Made by a program: the position numbers and the translations under genes
Source: Oryzias latipes
Taxonomy: Eukaryota; Chordata; Actinopteri; Beloniformes; Adrianichthyidae
Length of the DNA stretch: 64,000 bases
NCBI RefSeq assembly: GCF_002234675.1
Contig: NC_019865.2
Location: forward strand, 31,213,945 to 31,277,944
Direction of reading: 5' to 3'
Notes under the pieces: model-generated
Told to the model about the DNA's origin: nothing
Databases searched by the model: none
Seen by the model: only the letters and a program-made list of their open reading frames with translations
Shown: in pieces, positions 11,901-23,160 of the stretch
Numbering within the stretch: position 1 is the stretch's first letter
Layout: every line of letters starts with the position of its first letter

Positions 11901-14717
11901 GGAGATGCTCAACAACCTGTACATGTGTTTTGACACCCGCATCGAGTCGTATGATGTATACAAGGTGAGAGAGAAAGACTATCCTGCTTATCTATGTCAG
12001 CTGTTGATCCTCCTGCACTTATCAGTCATGTAAATCCCCTGGTCTTTTGCTCTCACATGACCACACAAAACCAGAAAGTAGGTTTGTAAGGTTGAAAACA
12101 AAAAGTTGCCCCTCAGTGTGGGAAAGAGTCCAAACATTCAACAAAATTTGAAACCCCTCATCGCTAAACTGAACTAGAAACAGGATGACAGCTCTGGACA
12201 AAATGTTCCAACACTGAAGACAAAGAAACAGTTTAAAAAATACAAGCACTTATGACGAAGTGCAGGCGGCTGTGACAGACCCCAGGTGAACCCCTAAAGG
12301 GGGCGGGGTCCATTTCAGAGGAGCCACAGCCAACCTGCATGGAAACCTATCCTATCCTTCTTTGCGAGGTTCAACTCGTAGAAGGGTAACTAGGCTGGTC
12401 GAGATGGTCCAGGTGTAACTGAGATTTAAGAGTTTTATCTAGCATTCGATGTTCAGGAATCCAATGATCTGCCGGATTCATAGCCCTCCCAGTCCACTAA
12501 ATACTGTCTGCCACATCCAAGTGTCCGGGAGTCAAGGAGTTTATGAACGAAGTAAACCGAACCACTATTTATAAAACAAAGATGACTGCAGATGATAATC
12601 GGCTGTAGAAATGAGCAAAATCAAGGACATGCTGGAGCTTTTCAAGTCTAGTAGACAGAGGCTTCTCGAGGACTATCCATCTGAACGGACCAAGGAGAAG
12701 CAACATTCCTAAAGATCTTAGCTTTAGTGAGGGACTCCCATTTCTCAGCTTTACACTAGTAAAGTACAAGTAGTGTAAAATAGTACGAAAGTACTAAAAT
12801 AGGGAGGCGCTGTGAACATTTGTGAAAGAATGGGTCACTCTCAGGAGCTCAGTGAATTCCAACATGGAACTGTCATAGGACGCCACCTGTGCAACAAATC
12901 CAATGGTGAAATTTCCTCACTCCTAAATATTCCAAAGTCACCTGTCAGCTCTATCATAACAAAATGGAAGAAATTGAGAAGCAACTCAGCCATCAAGTGG
13001 TAGACCACGTATACTGACGGAGAGGAGTCTGAATGCTTCAGGATGCCAGAACATTTTGGACAATTCCATGCTCCCATCCTTGTGGGAACAGTTTGGAGCG
13101 GCCCCTTCCTCTTCCAACATGACTGTGACCAAACCAAGGTCCATGAAGACATGGAGGACAGAGTCTGGTGTGGATGAACTGCACAGAGTCCTGACCTGAA
13201 CCCCATAGAACACCTTTGGGATGAATTAAAGCAGAGACTGAGAGCCAGGCCTTCTCCACCAACATGAGTGTGTGACCTCACCAATGACCTTTGGGGAGAA
13301 TGGTCAGAAATTCCTAAAAAACACTCCTCAACCTTGTGGGCAGAATTCCCAGAAGAGTTGAAGCTGGAATAGCTGTAAAAGGTGAACCGACATCATATTG
13401 AACTCCATGGGTAAAAATTGGGATGGCGCTTCAGTTTCTATGAGAGTCAAGGCAGGTGAGTCAAATAAGCCTATTGGCAGATTTCCTTTAAATAGGCAAA
13501 ACATCTTCCAATGGTTCAAACACACGGTTTTACCAAGAATTCTTGTTTTAAACAGTTCTAGTCACAAAGACTTGTTTCTCAAACTAAGATTATTTTGCTG
13601 TTGAAAAACGCTCTTGATAAGATTATTTTCTTGCAAGACAGAAAAGTAGACCTTTTTATTTTTAAACAAGGGTCTTCTTACTTTATGAAGCTTCAGTTTT
13701 TGCAGCTTGTAAACTTGGAGAGCAGACTGGATTGGAGTCACAACCCTGATGCTGTTATCAAAGCAAACTGCAGCTTCTCTCTGAAGACCAAACTCAGTGC
13801 CCAATGAAAACTGCCTTTTTTGGTGTCCATTCAGCAGCTGCTGCCTCTCACCACCAGAATCACCAGAATCACTGTTCTCTTTACACCACAAGTCCTGACT
13901 GTCAGTTTGACCTGAATCAAACCTTCAAACCAGGTGGAGACAATTGGGGATGCCTACATGGTGGTGAGCGGCCTGCCTGAGAGAAACGGAGACAAACACG
14001 CAGATGAGATTGCCAAGATGGCGCTGGATCTCGTGGCTGCCGTGAGACAGGTCACCATCCCACACATGCCCAAGGAGAGGCTCCAGCTCAGAGCTGGCAT
14101 CCACACGGGTGAGAGGAATGAGCCGTCTGCAGTGAAAATGGCTGCAGACAGAGAATGCAGAAAACTGTTGATTCAAGTGAAAATAATAAATAAGGTTTAA
14201 TGTTTCAAAGTCAAATAAAACATGAAAAGAAAGTTTTTTGCACATTATTTACTTTAAAGAAGTCTGTTTCCTTCTGACAGTGAACTCTCAGAATTTTAAG
14301 ATGAGGTGATGGTTAAGTTGCTTTTTTGTAAGCAGTCCTTTACTGTTACTCACTGTTAGGAAGCAGAATGTTCAAATGAACTGCTAATACAAGCAGCTGC
14401 AGGGTTGACTGGATCCTGGTTCGTTGCATTATGCAAAGTATTACCTTCAGACAAACAAGAGAAACTCTTCTCCGCAAACCCTGCTTCACTGTTTACTGAC
14501 AATCAAGAGACTGATAGCTGACAGTTTACTTACTGCCTGCCTTTTAAACTGAACGATTGCTGACTGTTTACTGTTTGTTGCTCTCCCTCTCAGGCCCTTG
14601 TGTAGCAGGAATAGTGGGTTACAAGATGCCAAGATACTGTCTATTTGGAGACACCGTCAACACGGCCTCTAGGATGGAGTCCACCAGCCTGCGTAAGAGC
14701 ACAATGACATACACGCA

Positions 14718-14778
<61 letters not shown>

Positions 14779-17700
14779 TCACCCCTCAAAGAGCCATATG
14801 GATCTGTTTCCCACAGAAATGAAAACACAGGGAGCCTCAACACCCTTTGGAAACCTGCTGTTTCCAGTGAATGGCTTCATTTCCCTTGTTTTTAAAGTTT
14901 TCACTCGTTATTCACTTCTCCTTCAACCTCATTCCACATACAGTATACCGTATTAAGAGGCGGTCCTGACTAGTTTGACGCCCTGGGCGAAACAAAATAT
15001 CATTTATTTTAATTATTAAACATAAGTAAAACACACTCATGTTTAATAATAAAGTAATAATAAAGTAAAATAAATGATATTTTGTTGTAAAACATACTTG
15101 TATAGTTCATTCAGTCATCTTCTTAACCGTTTTATTCCCTTTCGGGGTCACGGGGCTGCTGGAGCCTATCCCAGCCACTTGGGCGTAGGCAAGGGATGCC
15201 CTGGACTGGTCGCCAGTCTGTCGCAGGGTGGAATATCCTCAATCACACATCCATTCACTCTCACACTCACGGACAATTTAGAGTTGCCAATCAACCTATG
15301 AAGCATGTTTTTGGGAGGAAGCCGGAGATCCCGGAGAAAACCCACGCATACACGGGGAGAACATGCAAACTCCACACAGAAAGGTCCCCCGTTGATGTTG
15401 TTTTTCATGTCCCCCAGCTGGGACTTGAACCAGGGGCCTTCTTGCTGTGAGGCAAGAGCGCTAACCACTGCGCCACCGTGCAGCCCTTGTATAGTTGAAT
15501 TCACAATTAACATATGGTATGTAGTTAGTTCACACTTAAGACGCATCAGTTTGTGTTTCCTTTTTGAAAGTTGGCTGGTTCTGGTAAAAACTACCACATT
15601 TCTTTTTTTTTTCTTGAGCTGAATACAAAACTGACAGCAATTATAAATGAATTACTTCCTGTCATTTCATCAATGGAAACTAAAGGACATATTCTTCTGT
15701 GTTTGTGCATCAGTGTCACATCAAACTGAACATAAAAACACAAAGGATCGTGTAGATTGCAGCTGAAGCATTGATTGTATGTGGAGCGGCAGAGAAGCTG
15801 TGAGGGATCGAGCGGCCAAAGGACAACAGAAAATTTATCAAAAGATTAAAGTTTAATTTTTCTCAAAAAAATGTAAATAATTTACAAACTGGGAAAGAAA
15901 AAAACATCAAAATTAGAACAAAATGAATAAGAACTAACAGAAGCAAACAAATAAACATTAAATAAGTCCATTAGTTTCTCCCCTTGGAGGCTTCTGTGGA
16001 TGGTGCCTGCCCAATTGCCTGACTGGAGCATTTAACCCTTGTGCTATCCTATGGGGGCAAGATGACCATTGACGTGTTCTCCCTACCAAGACAAAGGTGG
16101 ATAAAGGTGGAAAGATTTCATGTAATCCATGGACACCAGTGAAGATCACAAATCATTGAAGAAAAAAGGTTCAGAGCACTGTCTAGTGGGTCTAGATGAC
16201 CCAACTCCCAATGGTAAAGTGCCTAGGATAGCTCAAGGGTTACAGGCTGTGATGACTTCCTCTTTTGCCAGGCCTCACAGCTCCAGGAGCAGAACCTCAG
16301 CCACACCCGTAGGGACCAGTAGCACCATCAGCACTGGCAACTAAAAACAGGTGACATTAATTAAACAAACCAAAATGAGTCAACTAAACTATATACACAC
16401 ATGTCTGTGCTACCAATAAAAACTGAAAGCAGAGAATACATGTATATTTAAACTCAAAGAAATGTGTGAATGTATTGAAGAATAAAGAATCTGAAATACT
16501 AAACGTCTTAAAAAGAAAGTGTGCAATGCTGGGGGGTTACCGCCATTTTGTTGTGGGTCACAGAAGCTTAGACGAAATCCACCAATAAGATAATCAACGA
16601 AACTTGTCTAATGAAGTGCAAACCTTCATTAGCCAAATGTTGCTCCAAATTTCACTCCTCCAACAGTAAATTTAGTCTTATTTGGCCATTAGCGAGCGTT
16701 AATTTTGGACCCCGCCTGCATTCCTTTATCCTTGGAGTGTTTTTCTTCTTTTTAAACTGGACGCTTCTGTTTCCTTTGATCTTTTGTCCATTTTTTGTCC
16801 AACCTTGAAGAGACTTTTCTGTCTGTCAAACACCCAGAGTTGAGATCAGTAAGATTATGGAAACAAATCCACTTTTATTTTCTTTAACTCTTCATAAAAT
16901 CCAGTAAACCCAATAAAGTATACTCATTTTATTGATGACAACTCTTTTTTATTAGGAAGTTTGTTGCGGGGTCTGGAATCATAAGGGGTGAGTCTAAGCT
17001 CCTCCCCCCTGCCTCTCTACCTGCTTTTCCTCTCTACCTGTTCACATCACCTACAGCTTGGGCGCTCATGTGCCCCCCATGAGATTACCACTGACTGTCT
17101 TTTAGATGAACTTTCCATCCCATAACAGGCTCTGGTCCACGTTTACAGCTGCAGACACGCCCCCTCCGCGCGTTCACGCAGAGCTGCAGCACAAGGATAA
17201 AAGAGCTGCATGCAGCTCCGGAGCCACAGGTTGCTGACCCCGGCTCTGCACCAAATGGTTTGATTAATAGATGAAGTGATTAAAATGTAGGGATCTGAAC
17301 CTTCAGCTTATTATTATAAACATGTGATCTAAAATTATTCAATGTTTGGTATTTTGGAAGAAGGTGGCAGTTTTTGTTTGCCACAGAGACAACTGAAGAT
17401 CTCCATGATGTGTCCAATGAGGACCAAAGCAGCGCTCAAAAAGAGGATTTTAGGATCTGTCCAAAGCAAATCTTTTCATTTTAACTGCACTAACAGAGTT
17501 TTGTTTTTTGTCCCAGCTCAGAAAATCCACACCAGCTCAGAGACGTATTTGGCTCTGATCAAAGACAATGCCTACGAACTGCAGCTGCGTGGTGAGATTG
17601 AGGTCAAGGTAAATATTCTAAACACACTCATGAGGACTTTGTTTCAGTTTTTACACACACTTTCAAAATAACCTTGGAATAACTAGTTCAAAATCTTCAG

Positions 17701-20645
17701 TAAAAAAACGTTTTTCAAAGTTCGTCTGGAAAACCTAAAGCGTTTGTGGCACCATGTTGAGTCACTGCTCTGTTGCTGCTTTCAGGTTCTCTGCAGACCC
17801 CCTATGTTCAGTTTTCACCATCAATTTTCTTTAGATTGCACTCCGCTCCACTCACCGTCTCAGAATTGTGGAATAAATGTTGTTTCAGAGAGTCATGTTC
17901 TTCATCTGAGGGCCTGCTAAGGAGCAGAGAGCCTCTTTACATCTTTTTTTTTTTAACTTGTCCTGTCAAACAGATGAGAGCTGAAGGCCTCTTGTGTTGG
18001 ACATATTTTATTTTAACAACATGGGTTATGAATCTTCAGACAAACCAGAGGTACGTCTGAATAAACCCCTTTTGTAATCGAGGCCAAACTTAATCATTGT
18101 AATCATATTTGTAACATATTTTTGTTGGACCGGAAGGAAAAGAGAAGGAGGGAAGAAGAGAGAGGGATGTGTGAGGGGGGGTGTAGGAGGGTAATTATAT
18201 AAGGGGGTGGGGATAAAACCATGAAGCACAATAAAGCAACAAGGTTTTGGATGTTTATAATCATTGCAGTGAGGTTTACATGTCATACAAGTCTGGAAGG
18301 GCGGGGCCTATATTTTCAACTATGGCCTCACCCCTAGTTGAAAATTTGGAGAAGGCCGGCGCACGAGGGCAAGGACCAGAACCCCCACCACAGGGACACG
18401 GACACCCCCAGGTTCAGATCTAATGTGATCCCCGACTCTTAGTCTTGCCAGAGAACTCAGGTACCCTCGGTCTACCAGCTGTCCCCGACTTACACTGGTG
18501 GGGAAACGCCCCCCCCCCCAGCATTGGGCCCAGACCTCCTCAGCCTGGGCTTCCCATCCCCAGAAGTGTCCACCCCCCAGGCCCAACACCCCAACAGAGA
18601 TAGCAGAGCCAGGAAAGCCCCCCCAGAGCAAGCCCAGGCCCCGCTCCCAGGCGACGCCCCTGGAAGAACTGTGGTCAGGTTCGGTGGGACCGAGGCAGCC
18701 AACCAGCTGGGGCGACCGCTGATTGCCTCAGTGGAGACCCCAACCCGCCAAACCTCCAAGGTCCGGTACCGACAGTGGACCCTCCCAGGCAGCCCCCTCC
18801 GGAAAAAGAAAAACAAGCCCATCCCCCCGCCACCCCCAGACCCCGGAGGCATGGTAGGTGTCACCCAGAGCAACAGGGGGCCCCAAGAGGGTTGCCCTGC
18901 CCCGTCCCAGAGCCAGGGAAGGAGTGATGCCAGCCCCAGGTGCAGATGGGGAGCCCATCCAGCCCCGCCGGACCCCCCCGAGGGCAGGGGCCCGACCAGC
19001 CTCTTTACATCTTAGACTAGCCCACTCTCCTGCATTCTGGGTCCCACACCACCAGCTTTTGACAGACACCACTGTTTGTACTTGCCTAGGTGTTTATTGA
19101 CTGTATTAGCAAATCAAATCAGGACAGATTTTCTGTTTTGAACAGCGTCATATTTTCATTCAAATGTCTCTGGCAGATAGACGGGTTGTTGTGTCTTTGT
19201 TCGGAATAACATACTCCACCTTCCTGCCAGGGTAAAGGCAAAATGAACACCTATTGGCTGGTGGGCCATAAGAACTACAGCGTGCAGAACGACAGCTTGG
19301 TGTGTCACTGGAATCCCAGCATGGCCAGGAAGAAGAAGCCGGTGGCCGGCAGCCTGGTCTCTGTGGGCAATGTGAGATGAAACCCTTCCGGTGTTCACTT
19401 TTGTTCCTAATCAAATGCTGGACCTTTTTAAAACTCACATTTCATTGTTTCTAACCCAATTTAACGTTTACTTGTGCCTTCACTGTTCAAACATAAAAAA
19501 AACCAAGCAGGTTTATTTTTCTTGTAGAAGAATCAGAGAAAATTTAGAATTTTTGAAACATTATTGTGATTTGAAAAAAAAACATGGAATGCAAAAAAGT
19601 TTATGCTGTCTCTTGAGAAAAAATTAGAAATTGTTTTTCTCAGTTAACGTGCAGAGGTCCATTGCACTTAAAGTTCCACTCCAGTAGTCTTTTGATCTAT
19701 ATTCAAAGTGTTCCCCGTGGTCTTCTAATTGTGATTGTGCCATTTTAGCCAAAATTGAAGAACCTCTGTCGTTTTAAAGGGCATAGTTTCTGCAGAGCAG
19801 CAGCAGTTCATTAGAAATTGTTGTGGCCAAAATTGTTAAAGCAGAGTAATTCCGCCCTCACTTCCCGTCATCCATCTGTTAAACAGCCTCTCACACCGCC
19901 AACCTAATGATAGCGGTGAAACAAAAACAGCGAGTTATATTGGAGCTATCCAGTTGAACAGTTTTGATCCAGATTCCTGCTCCTGATCCATCACGATTTG
20001 AAGAAAATACTCACAAATGAAGTTTTCTTCATAGATGTCCTCCCCCGTCAGAGAAATGCCACAAGAACGTGTTAAAAAACACAACAAAACCTGATTGCCT
20101 TTGAATTTGGTCTTTAATAACATCAGAATGTGGATTACATCCAAGCTTTGCCGTCTGTGGTAAAACATGACCTGATGTGGTTTATTTTCCTCCTTTTTCC
20201 AAAACTGTGGTGGCACTCACAATCTGCTGTGTTGTTATTGAACAATTCCAGTTTTAGGAGAAGCTTCAAATATAAACTTGTAGTGAATCTTTGTTTACTT
20301 TAACATGGATCAAAACTGCAGCTGAATGCATTCGCTGTCATTTTACCAGTACATTTGTCACCAGCCCACTTCTCTTTTTGATCCCAGTCTTCTGTGACAA
20401 TGCAGAGTCTTGGTGACAACAGCGCCACCCCGCTCTCCCTTTCCCCCTCTGCACTGACTCAGACCCCGCAGCTGGACCGGCCGGCTCTCAGCGTCGCAGC
20501 TCAAATGGAGACGTACGGCGGCAGCTACGGCACACTGGGCTCCATGACCGGGGGGCTGCAGGGTGGGGATGAAAGCCCTCTTCCGGGCCAACGTGGAGGC
20601 GGACTCAAACCTGACCTGCTGCCTGGCTCCAACCAGCTCATGTGA
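6000..20645 (+). CDS. NIT-like receptor guanylate cyclase, 8 coding exons
   Basis: Coding exons: 6000-6133, 6400-7528, 11830-11964, 13934-14108, 14594-14692, 17517-17608, 19231-19371 and 20388-20645. All junctions are GT/AG and in phase, giving 720 aa. The enzyme should convert GTP to cGMP at a membrane. Seen: an Arg-rich N-terminus (residues ~18-31), transmembrane helix 1 (~61-77), a helical ectodomain of about 265 residues with N-glycosylation motifs, transmembrane helix 2 (~347-364), a coiled coil ending in [14 protein letters not shown] (HNOBA-like), then the catalytic domain from [12 protein letters not shown]. Metal aspartates are D428 and D472. E468 (ETIGDAY) and C540 ([10 protein letters not shown]) are the guanine-selecting residues of guanylate rather than adenylate cyclases; N547 and R551 are kept. 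A Ser/Thr/Gly-rich tail of ~120 residues follows YWLVG. There is no kinase-homology domain or natriuretic-type ligand domain. The NIT (nitrate/nitrite-sensing) identity of the ectodomain is inferred from topology and helicity. The start at 6000 is the first in-frame Met of an exon opening after a possible acceptor at 5927, so upstream exons remain possible. Confidence 0.9.
8623..8835 (+). mobile_element. TTAA-flanked MITE, copy 2
   Basis: Nearly full-length copy in intron 2 of the cyclase gene with TTAA at 8623-8626 and 8832-8835 and terminal repeats tccttgtgctacctta / taggatagaacaagg. It is in the opposite orientation to copy 1. Confidence 0.9.
8900..8948. repeat. perfect 20-bp inverted repeat (hairpin)
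   Basis: gtcatcgttagtcgcaggcc (8900-8919) and ggcctgcgactaacgatgac (8929-8948) are exact reverse complements around a 9-base loop. It is intronic. It could be the folded terminus of an unrecognised transposon; no T-tract terminator follows. Confidence 0.9.
9888..10727 (-). mobile_element. PIF/Harbinger deletion derivative
   Basis: Terminal inverted repeats aggcccgtacacaccgggac / gtcccggtgtgtacgggcct bound an 840-bp element inserted in the hAT copy. Flanking triplets TAA and TGA approximate the TWA duplication of PIF/Harbinger. On the minus strand it encodes the start of a Harbinger transposase (10185-10469), so it is an internal-deletion product of an autonomous element. Confidence 0.88.
10185..10469 (-). 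pseudogene. truncated Harbinger transposase N-terminus
   Basis: A 94-codon frame with an acidic Ser-rich start, a basic stretch [14 protein letters not shown], then [11 protein letters not shown] and YFRMS, matches the conserved N-terminal region of HARBI1-like transposases just before the DDE core. The frame then leaves homology, and the catalytic D, D and E residues are absent, so it cannot be an active nuclease. Confidence 0.8.
11190..11290 (-). repeat. dispersed repeat shared with window start
   Basis: This segment, including taatccgtgcgcatgg, matches bases 115-215 in inverted orientation. A run of about 17 G follows at 11363-11379. The rest of 10840-11480 shows no recognisable gene. Confidence 0.6.
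12250..12790 (-). mobile_element. Ty3/Gypsy integrase C-terminus with chromodomain (relic)
   Basis: On the minus strand, pieces such as KLRSLG and LGPFRWIV (integrase C-terminal GPF region) are followed by [20 protein letters not shown], the chromodomain signature of chromovirus-type Gypsy integrases. Stops and shifts break the frame and no LTRs are seen nearby, so it is a dead fragment in a cyclase intron. Confidence 0.75.
12798..13395 (+). mobile_element. Tc1/mariner transposase relic
   Basis: The helix-turn-helix start [11 protein letters not shown]...[15 protein letters not shown] (12830-12990) is followed after a deletion by [18 protein letters not shown] (13186-13240), which carries the last acidic residue of the DDE/D core. 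Internal stops and loss of the central core make it non-functional. Confidence 0.85.
14709..14776. repeat. (CA)n microsatellite beside a splice donor
   Basis: About 30 CA dinucleotides begin some 15 bases after the donor at 14693 of the cyclase exon ending at 14692. Confidence 0.95.
14992..15085. repeat. perfect 20-bp inverted repeat
   Basis: acaaaatatcatttatttta (14992-15011) is the exact reverse complement of taaaataaatgatattttgt (15066-15085), with a 54-base AT-rich loop. It ends 12 bp before the target duplication of the SINE at 15108. Confidence 0.85.
15108..15485 (-). mobile_element. tRNA-derived SINE with 11-bp TSD
   Basis: Read on the minus strand, the element starts gggctgcacggtggcgcagt, with an A-box-like tggcgcagtgg and a B-box-like ggttcaagtcc, the internal RNA polymerase III promoter of tRNA-derived SINEs. 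The body contains the common fish LINE-tail motif agtttgcatgttctcc. It is flanked by cttgtatagtt at 15097-15107 and 15486-15496, showing target-primed insertion. Confidence 0.88.
16032..16243 (+). mobile_element. TTAA-flanked MITE, copy 3
   Basis: Begins ttaacccttgtgctatcct and ends ctaggatagctcaagggtta, in a cyclase intron. The left TTAA is intact and the right one is mutated to TTAC. Confidence 0.9.
16755..17245. repeat. decayed second copy of the 9145 hAT family
   Basis: Shares long stretches with 9340-9830 and 10750-10824, for example cctttgatcttttgtccatt, agacttttctgtctgtcaaa and ggagccacaggttgctgacc. The 840-bp Harbinger insertion of the other copy is absent, so that insertion happened after the copies separated. 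Confidence 0.8.
17946..18998 (-). mobile_element. 1.05-kb retro-insertion, poly(A)-tailed, 15-bp TSD
   Basis: A perfect duplication gcctctttacatctt flanks the block (17931-17945 and 18999-19013). A T-tract at the left edge is the poly(A) tail of a minus-strand insertion. The tail-proximal part (ctgaaggcctcttgtgttgg read on plus) recurs at about 35680-35930 in rcc2. The tail-distal ~700 bp is unusually C-rich on plus and encodes nothing I recognise. Probably a 5'-truncated LINE or a composite retroposon. Confidence 0.8.
19640..20180. repeat. dispersed repeat, copy also at 21240-21450
   Basis: aaagttccactccagtagtc and the segment around ctcacaaatgaagtttt...cagagaaatgccac resemble 21290-21440. 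It is a non-coding dispersed element in the last cyclase intron. Confidence 0.55.
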
Positions 20646-20739
20646 AAAACAGGAGACTCCGGAGGAGGTCAGCCGAGGACAGGATCAACAAGTCATCTGC
20701 TGTAGATCTGACTTGTACTTATATGTGAAGATATTTCTA

Positions 20740-20745
20740 AATAAA
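20740..20745 (+). terminator. poly(A) signal of the guanylate cyclase gene
   Basis: AATAAA lies 95 bp after the stop codon at 20643-20645, giving a short 3' UTR. Confidence 0.65.
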
Positions 20746-20759
20746 ACTTGTTGTTTTAA

Positions 20760-22250
20760 GTTGTACTTGTATAGCTATAGTTTAATGTTTATGCTTTTGT
20801 AAGTGGATGAATAGACGAAAACCCAGATTAGCATACTGGTCTTCTGAGATCCACCTCCATACTTATCAGTATGGTCACTTGACGTAAAGAATTACGGAGT
20901 ATGAATAAATCATGTTGATCTGTGGGGGACTTGGAGGACAGGAACCAGCAGTCCAGGTCTGAAGGTGCAGCAGTAGTGTGAAAGAGTTTTATCCCACAGC
21001 TCAAACATCATGACCAGAGCACAAAGACATCTCCTGGATCTCCCAGCAAAGATTAGGGTGTGTCTTTACCCGAAAACACAGAAGTTCTGAAGCAGCCAGC
21101 ATCCACGGCAAATCTGACGCATGGTTCTTTAGGATGTTTGGAGCAACTTCCCAGCAGACTTTCTGTCAAAATCTAAGCTAATCAAAAGACGTCCGTGGAT
21201 CTGTCTGCACGTGGATATAGCAGGATGGAGCGGAGCATGGAGCTTGTAGTCCGCCCAGCGTATTTTCTACCTAACAAATAAGCTCTTTTTCCAATGACAT
21301 TTTTACTTGCTCCTGATTCACAACATACTCACAGAAACAGTTTTAAGCTTAATTGTCTTGATGCATGTCGTCCATCCTCAGAGAAATGTCACACGGACAT
21401 GTTAAAAACACCAAAAACAGCATTTTCTTTGGAGTGGGTCTTTAACAGTCCTGATGGTTCTCCGCAGATCAAGTCTCTGTTCTGCAGGACATACAGATAT
21501 AAGGGCAGACTCGTCTGTTAGTAGGGACGTGACACAGTCAGCCTGGTTCACCATCTGGTGAAAGATGCAGAAGGTTGATGCAGAGTGCTAACCTCCCTCG
21601 GAGACCACAGAACACATCTTTGTTTGTGTTGGGTTCAGCTGCAGATTGTGGTTGTGGAGTTTTAACCAAATCTTTTACCGTTTCCATTAAAGAGAACTGC
21701 ATCAACAATCACAGGAACTCCAAAGGTAGTCTGCTGACACCCGTTTGACAGTTTTGTTGATAATCAGATTATTAATATTAGGTCCGCCTGTCAGTTTGTG
21801 ATCCTGTAAACAGAATTTTATGCTGATCAGGGAGGAATGGAAATGGATTGATAGGCAGAGCCAGAACCAGAACCCTGAATGTTCTCCAGTTCTCCCCGGG
21901 ACAGATCAAAGCAGATTTCTTGTTGACTGTCCATCTGCAAGATGTGAAAGATCTGCAGGATGAAAGTGGTTTGTTCTTAAGCAAAGGCCTGCTATGCTGT
22001 GTCTAGGCTGGGATCTGTGAGGATGTGGCTGCAGATGAACGGATGGAAATCATGGTCATGAGGATTGTTTGATAGGTTTTTAGAATAACATCAATATGAT
22101 TTTTTACAGTGTTCTCCCTGTTTAGATGAGCATGTCATCTCTTTGCTGAAGAACAGGAAAGAAGAGATTCTACACTTAACCTCGTCTGCAGGAAAGGTGG
22201 TGATTAAGGGTCTAATAAAGTGTCTTCACTCAATTAAATAAAAAAAATGC
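20760..22250. other. intergenic; repeat remnants only
   Basis: Between the cyclase poly(A) site and the rcc2 promoter I see only a copy of the 19640 repeat (about 21240-21450) and anonymous sequence. No splice-consistent coding segment was found. Confidence 0.5.
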
Positions 22251-22299
22251 TCTTCATTAGCTGCAACTTCAAATAAAGCCTGCCTTGTGAGTAGAAGCA

Positions 22300-23160
22300 G
22301 AGACGGACTCAAGCCTGAAGGCTGTCTCAGAGAGAGTAGTGCACAGGAAGGACCCGTGCTCGCTTTTCTGCGGGTTCTGCTCATGTTCCACACTTCTGGG
22401 TCCCTTCAACTTTTTCCAGAGTTACGTGGGAAGTTTCCCGGGTCCAGCCTGGAGTCTGGGAGGGTTCCGGCGCTCGTGTTTGTTTTCTGAGCGCGGACGG
22501 CGCGCGCGTCCAGCTGCGTGCGGAGTTTCCTGTATGAATTGTGAACGCAAACCACGTGGTGTGAAGGCAGACTGCAGCTTCTTTTGTTCAAATCAATCAA
22601 ACGGGAGACGGACAGAGAGCTGCCGAATCAGGAAATCACCGCTATATGATTTATTTTAGACGCAAACTAAAACCAAGGTCAGTTTGAGAAATGCCCACAG
22701 ATTACCCTCCGAGTGCCTGAAACCAGGGGCGTTCCGCGGGGTTTTGGAAAAGTTGTCGCCGCAGTATCGTTTTCTGTGTAACGTCTTTATTTAGAGTTAG
22801 CATACAGTAGCGCGCGGCAACGTTAGCTTCTTAATGAGCTCAGCCGCGCGCCCGCTGCCCACATTTCCGCCTCTCCGTCTTTTTAACGACGTTTTTCCGT
22901 TTGTGAACAGCATGTGAACTTTCCCGGCGTGTTTGTCTCGCCGCCGACACGCTGAGTCTCGGCGCTGGACTGCGTTTTTTCACGGCGGCTAGCTTACCGC
23001 GCGACCAGCACCGAACAAAGAGCGCGAGCTTAGCCTCAGGAAGCTAGCAGCTGCCGCACACAGACGCCGGCGGACGACTGCCTGTCTCCGAAGCCGTCCT
23101 CCTCCCGGGACCGACGTCAGGAAACGGAGGCGCCGTTAACGGAGCCGTTTCAAACGTCTG
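22300..23160 (+). promoter_or_regulatory. rcc2: CpG-rich probable rcc2 promoter / 5' UTR exon
   Basis: CpG density rises sharply here (gcgcggacggcgcgcgcgtc at 22490-22509; further clusters at 22800-23130), unlike the surrounding AT-rich DNA. The first coding exon of rcc2 starts after an acceptor at 23698, so a 5' UTR exon must lie upstream, most simply here. The exact start site and donor cannot be fixed from sequence. Confidence 0.6.

Noticed and set aside
15108-15485. Possible tRNA gene from A/B-box-like sequence
   Set aside because: The tRNA-like head does not fold as a full cloverleaf and is joined to a SINE body with flanking target duplications.
18320-19072. Overlapping long frames in C-rich DNA on both strands
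   Set aside because: High GC lowers stop frequency; the block is a retro-insertion with TSD, and none of the frames resembles a known protein.
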